DNA of 64,000 nt from Pseudomonas salomonii (GTDB lineage: Bacteria > Pseudomonadota > Gammaproteobacteria > Pseudomonadales > Pseudomonadaceae), in contig NZ_FNOX01000001.1 of NCBI RefSeq assembly GCF_900107155.1, forward strand, positions 124,001-188,000. Reading direction: 5' to 3'. The position numbers and the translations under genes are program-made. The notes beneath the pieces were generated by a model. That model did no database searches. It worked only from the letters and a program-made list of their open reading frames with translations, and had not been told where the DNA came from. This document shows, in pieces, positions 60,252-64,000 of the stretch (within the stretch, counting starts at the first letter, position 1; each line of letters begins with the position of its first letter).

Positions 60252-62492
60252 CTATGAAGCAATGAGTTGCCTTGCGAGTGCCATCTCAACAGAATCCCCA
60301 TCTTGGTTCAGGGAGTCTAGACCAGAGTCTGGTACATCTCCCGACGTGCTTTGAGCCACGGCGATTTTCTTGGCCATCAGCTGCAGGCAGGTGATCTGCG
60401 AGCTGCCAGCATAGCCAAAAAAAACCACCCGCACCGGCCGCTTTTGCCCAATCCGCCATGACCGTCGAGCTGCCTGTTGCAAGGTGTACACGTTGTACCC
60501 CGTCTGCAGGAACGCAATGGTCGGAAAATCGAGCAAATCCAATCCGGTCTTTACCAGCTCCGGGTTAGTGATCAGTACGTCAACACCTCTGTCTACTTGG
60601 TCGAGGATCCAATCCTCGCGCCTGGCGGTATCCACTGACGCCCTCAGGACCGCTACTTTTAAACCAGATTGCTCCAGCATTCGTTTCAGGCGAGAGGTGG
60701 TGTCACGAGTGCCGCTGTACACGGTATAGGCCAGAACCTTCCGGCCTTTGGCTTTTTCCGTGAGGCAGAGGTCGAGCAGTGCTTTCTCCTTCGGCATTTT
60801 TTGCTCATCTGCAAAGATCGAGGGGACGAACGCCAAGGTATCTTTGCTACGAGGGTGCTTAACAATCTCCGGTCGAAAGCAGCAGTCAGGCCAAGCCAGC
60901 AGCACGTTGAGTACTACCCCTAGCAAGGTAGTGTCTCGACGGGCCAATGCCTGGCGAAGTTCCTGCGTCAGTTTTCCTGCCAATTGCTGATAGACCGACG
61001 CTTGTTCTGCAGACATGCTGATATCGACAAATTCCTCCTGGTACGCCGGCAACACGTTGCCACCGATATCTTTAAGTTTCAGAAACACGGTGAACGGCAA
61101 CACAAAGCGGTGAATGCCTTTAGGGCCGAAGCCTGGGGCTTTCACCGTCCGCACCGAGAGTTTTTTTCCCTTGGCTGTTTTGTGTGACACGTTGTCCCGC
61201 TCGGTGTAAATGTCCTTCAATACGCCGTGGTCGCGCATGAATGACATCGCGGCCGGAGCCATACTTCCGCGCGAGTTTGGTTTGTAACGGTCCTCGATCA
61301 TTCGCCGGGTAAGTATTCGGAACAGGAGGTAGAACAGATCATCGGCATAGCCACCCATGAGGGTTCCAGTCAGCAGCACGGTTTTACGTGCTTTTGCTGC
61401 CAGTACTCCCATGGCTTGGCCCTGGGCAGAGCCGCTGTTTTTGTACTCATGCCCTTCGTCCACCACCAGCAGGTCAAAATATCCATCAGGCAAGTACCGC
61501 TTGATGAATTCCGTGGGTTGATAGCCGCCTTCACCAAAGCCAAACTCAATGTTGGCCATGGCACGTTCCATGCGTTTGGCTTGCCGGTCACTGAAGATGA
61601 AGTTGGCCTTGGCGTCCATTAGGTTGATGAATTCGCTGACGTTATCGATCAGCATCGAGGCGAGAAAATCCTCCCCGAAGTCATTCAGCAATCTGTCTGC
61701 ACGTATTGGGCCGATGGTCGGAATTCGGCACATCGACTTCAGTATGGTTGCCCGACGCGTTCCGTTTTCAGCCTTGCCTGGACGCATCAGCGTCCAGAGT
61801 TGGCCATGACAGTGAGGGCAGCTTTGACGGCGTTCCTCTCGGTGAAACTCTTCGACAGTGATCCGGTTGCTTTCTAGATCCTCCAGAAGTCGACCGCAAT
61901 CTGGGCAGCCTGCAAAGCGGTGTCCGCCGGCAGAGCGACGTGACCAACACGCGAGACGCCAGTGAAACCCCATCCGCATGCGCACGCGCCCTAGGATAAA
62001 GAACTCCTGTCGACCATCGTAGGGATCTCCCAGTTGATCACGCAGCTTGAGCAGCTTGACCAGGGTATCGGGGCCGTTGAGCACCCAAACCCGAGCATCT
62101 GGGATGGTTTCAAGAATCTCTCGCCGCCATTTATAGACCAGGTGAGGAGGTGAAACCACCATCGTGCGACGGTAGCCAGCGCCGTGCATCACGGCCGCAA
62201 TAGCAATGGCCATCATGGTTTTACCTGTGCCCATTTCGGCGTTGATGACAGCGGCTTGCTCGCTGCGGTCCAGCAGCAGTGCGGTAACGGCCTGGACAAC
62301 CTCGGCTTGCGCCGGGAACGGTTGGCGTTTGAGCGTGTTCATGATCCGTTGGCGAATTTCGTTGATGTTGCCAGCGTAAACCGGTGGGTTAGAGCGGTTG
62401 AGCGAATCCAGCAACTCATCACCGAATTCGTCGATGAATTCGGTCAAGCCGATAGTCAAAGGTGGGCGTGCGGTGTTTGATAGGTCGTTCAT
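60252..62492 (-). CDS. SNF2-type DEAD/DEAH helicase of the ICE
   Basis: A 746-residue superfamily 2 ATPase read from MNDLSNTARPP, with CGGAGAAAC upstream of the ATG (62490-62492). Walker A is NAEMGTGKTMMAIA (about 84-97), the DEGH box is LLVVDEGHEYKNS near 345, motif III is LLTGTLMGG, and motif VI is QAARRSWRIGQKRPV. An internal CPDCG...CPHCH zinc ribbon lies near 210-250. It follows a DNA methyltransferase gene. The pair may modify or remodel ICE DNA; a restriction-modification role is speculative. Confidence 0.88.
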   Translation of the reverse strand: MNDLSNTARPPLTIGLTEFIDEFGDELLDSLNRSNPPVYAGNINEIRQRIMNTLKRQPFPAQAEVVQAVTALLLDRSEQAAVINAEMGTGKTMMAIAIAAVMHGAGYRRTMVVSPPHLVYKWRREILETIPDARVWVLNGPDTLVKLLKLRDQLGDPYDGRQEFFILGRVRMRMGFHWRLACWSRRSAGGHRFAGCPDCGRLLEDLESNRITVEEFHREERRQSCPHCHGQLWTLMRPGKAENGTRRATILKSMCRIPTIGPIRADRLLNDFGEDFLASMLIDNVSEFINLMDAKANFIFSDRQAKRMERAMANIEFGFGEGGYQPTEFIKRYLPDGYFDLLVVDEGHEYKNSGSAQGQAMGVLAAKARKTVLLTGTLMGGYADDLFYLLFRILTRRMIEDRYKPNSRGSMAPAAMSFMRDHGVLKDIYTERDNVSHKTAKGKKLSVRTVKAPGFGPKGIHRFVLPFTVFLKLKDIGGNVLPAYQEEFVDISMSAEQASVYQQLAGKLTQELRQALARRDTTLLGVVLNVLLAWPDCCFRPEIVKHPRSKDTLAFVPSIFADEQKMPKEKALLDLCLTEKAKGRKVLAYTVYSGTRDTTSRLKRMLEQSGLKVAVLRASVDTARREDWILDQVDRGVDVLITNPELVKTGLDLLDFPTIAFLQTGYNVYTLQQAARRSWRIGQKRPVRVVFFGYAGSSQITCLQLMAKKIAVAQSTSGDVPDSGLDSLNQDGDSVEMALARQLIAS

Positions 62493-62596
62493 GTTTGTTT
62501 CTCCGTAAGGAATGAAACAGGGCATGCACGACACCCCGACGGGTATTGTGAATACCCTGCGGGTTGATTTATGGATGGCCAGGTTGGCGTGGTGGG

Positions 62597-64000
62597 TCAG
62601 TAGTCCGATGGCAGCAACACGGTTGTTGCACTTCGGTCAGCTTCGGTGATGATCCAGAGCCGGGTCTCATCGCCGGCGCATATGTCATAACAGGAGAACA
62701 ATCGATCCCCAGATGTCAGAGCCCGTTGGTTACTGCTCCAGTCTTCATTGGGCAGTTCACCCCAGTCGCCGGAGAAATGCCGTCGCAAGTAAGTGCTTGG
62801 ATCGAGATGTCCATGCTCCACCAGATGGTGCACCGACTGGGTCAGCACTAAGCGGCCCGGTTCAAATGTCACTCGTGGTGGTGGGGTCAGTGTTGGCTGT
62901 GCCACCGCCTCATCAGGTTCATGCGGCGTATCCGCCGATGAGCTGATGGTGATGACCTGTCCGAGATTGTTAGAGCCTGGTGTCATGTCCCATGCCCGGA
63001 TAATGGGTACGAAACGATCTGTCAGGATCCTTACCTCTGAGACGTTGCCGTCCTGGTCTTCGGTGAACTCGGTCTTGCGGACCTTATCTTTGTAGGTGTC
63101 GCCCTTGAGTGCCAATACGCGACCGGTTTTGGATGTCACCACGCCGGATATCGCGCCGGCAGCCAAGGCCAACGCCAAGTGCCAACGCGAGAGTTCCCTT
63201 ACTGGAGGTCGTGGCTGAGCGCCGCTTTGACCAAAATGCAGTGTGAAGTCCGGCCACATGCCACGAAGGCGTTTCACCTCATCGCTTAGCTGCTCAGGTT
63301 CAAGGCTAATACGGTAGAAGTGTTCCAGCTCAGTGGATGCTGGGAGAACCCTGTAGGGCTCCCATGGCCAACTCGTTGGTAACGCTTCCGCACTCAATGT
63401 GCCGGCGCCGATTGCCTGAAGGCGTGCGCGTACGTATTTGACCTCTTGCGGTCGAGCCAGGTCCTGGCGGCGGATCCGTATACCGAAAATCACCACCTGC
63501 TTGAAGGTTGGATCAGCGGCATTGTAGATCCGCAGTTCAGTGAAGTGATTGCAGAGCCAACCGCACAGCTCATCGTCCAGCACGTAGTGCGGAGCAATCA
63601 GTACCATTACCCCGCCGTACTGCAGCAGTGGAAGCGCCCGTTGATAGAACATCTTCTCCAGGCGCCGACGGCCGTTACCTTGGTACTGTGAGGCACCTGC
63701 ATGGTCAGCGACCAGGTCACCGTAGGGTGGGTTGAGCCAGAGCAAGCCAAAGGCCTGTCGACTGATCATGGTGTCCATCAGATCGCTATGCAGCACGCGA
63801 TCCAGCAGTGTCTTGCAGTGATTGGCACGTTCCTGGTCATACTCGACTGCGTAGGTTTCTACGCGGTCACGTCCGAGCGCATGAGCCGTTTCAGCCAGTG
63901 CAACACCCTCACCAGCACAGGGATCAAAAATCCGCATCTTGCCGGTTGGAGAGGGTGCCAGCGCCTGCAGGGCCCGTTCCAGCGTCGTTTCGTCAGTGGG
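62597..64000 (-). CDS. N6-adenine type DNA methyltransferase-like protein, 5'-partial
   Basis: The frame is open from the right edge to TGA/TAG near 62597, and the window cuts the N-terminus. SAM motif I is FDPCAGEGVALAE, catalytic motif IV is LWLNPPYGD, and the following part (YGGVMVLIAPHYVLDDEL) matches DUF6094-type methyltransferases common next to SNF2-like helicases in ICEs. The C-terminal 200 residues are a separate domain without recognised motifs. It may protect ICE DNA against host restriction. Confidence 0.8.
   Translation of the reverse strand, partial: PTDETTLERALQALAPSPTGKMRIFDPCAGEGVALAETAHALGRDRVETYAVEYDQERANHCKTLLDRVLHSDLMDTMISRQAFGLLWLNPPYGDLVADHAGASQYQGNGRRRLEKMFYQRALPLLQYGGVMVLIAPHYVLDDELCGWLCNHFTELRIYNAADPTFKQVVIFGIRIRRQDLARPQEVKYVRARLQAIGAGTLSAEALPTSWPWEPYRVLPASTELEHFYRISLEPEQLSDEVKRLRGMWPDFTLHFGQSGAQPRPPVRELSRWHLALALAAGAISGVVTSKTGRVLALKGDTYKDKVRKTEFTEDQDGNVSEVRILTDRFVPIIRAWDMTPGSNNLGQVITISSSADTPHEPDEAVAQPTLTPPPRVTFEPGRLVLTQSVHHLVEHGHLDPSTYLRRHFSGDWGELPNEDWSSNQRALTSGDRLFSCYDICAGDETRLWIITEADRSATTVLLPSDY

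Noticed and set aside
1..64000. CRISPR array or cas genes
   Set aside because: No regularly spaced short repeats or Cas-like proteins were seen.

Overview
The window looks like part of a large integrative and conjugative element (ICE) from a Pseudomonas of the fluorescens type. Conjugation genes match the families named after the P. protegens Pf-5 element (the PFL_47xx series, MPF-G type secretion system). A Pseudomonas-style inverted REP pair (GTAGGAGCGAG...) and an orphan tRNA-Ser 3' end agree with that host. The host assignment is inference; no 16S or complete core operon is present.

The transfer backbone is on the minus strand in three blocks. Block A (1-2178) holds PFL_4711, 4710 and 4709 family proteins. 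Block B (25963-34631) holds a Dsb-like thiol protein, the VirB4-class ATPase TraC, and the lipoprotein, TraB-, TraK-, TraE- and TraL-like subunits, pilin-like proteins and the RAQPRD protein. Block C (52425-64000) holds a UvrD-like helicase, PFL_4697, the coupling protein TraD, an HNH nuclease, PFL_4695, a lytic transglycosylase, PFL_4693, a membrane coiled-coil protein, an SNF2-type helicase and a DNA methyltransferase cut by the window edge.

Cargo region 1 (about 2.2-25.9 kb) lies between blocks A and B. It opens with a LexA-controlled umuDC pair and an SRAP/HMCES-like gene that loses its C-terminus at about 4.6 kb. From there to about 19.4 kb is a defence island: an HNH protein, gene remnants, a DUF2384 antitoxin-like protein, a three-gene phosphorelay system matching Detocs with a membrane-tethered alpha/beta hydrolase effector, a Gabija-like OLD nuclease/UvrD helicase pair, and an AbiJ-like protein with a PD-(D/E)XK-like C-terminus. 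An IS3-family remnant and several broken genes mark repeated rearrangement. The rest of cargo 1 is ICE-type accessory material: an SH3 secreted protein, small proteins, a DUF3800 protein, a prepilin peptidase, a tyrosine recombinase, a GNAT protein, a zinc ribbon protein and two small secreted proteins.

Cargo region 2 (about 34.7-52.4 kb) lies between blocks B and C and reads like captured chromosome: an AraC regulator with paired operator repeats next to an M48 peptidase operon, a DUF1176 protein, an SDR, a methyltransferase/LysR pair, an intact IS1182-family element, a hybrid histidine kinase and a GAF-EAL protein. It is bracketed by two inverted copies of a 185-bp MITE-like repeat (35780 and 50562) and, just outside the second, the 3' end of a tRNA-Ser gene. 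Beyond that is a YjzC-like small protein and an ORF-free stretch with a well-formed promoter and intrinsic terminator (a candidate sRNA, about 51311-51405), followed by DnaA-box-like sites.

The strongest candidates for unusual biology are the Detocs-hydrolase operon, the enlarged OLD/UvrD pair and the candidate sRNA.
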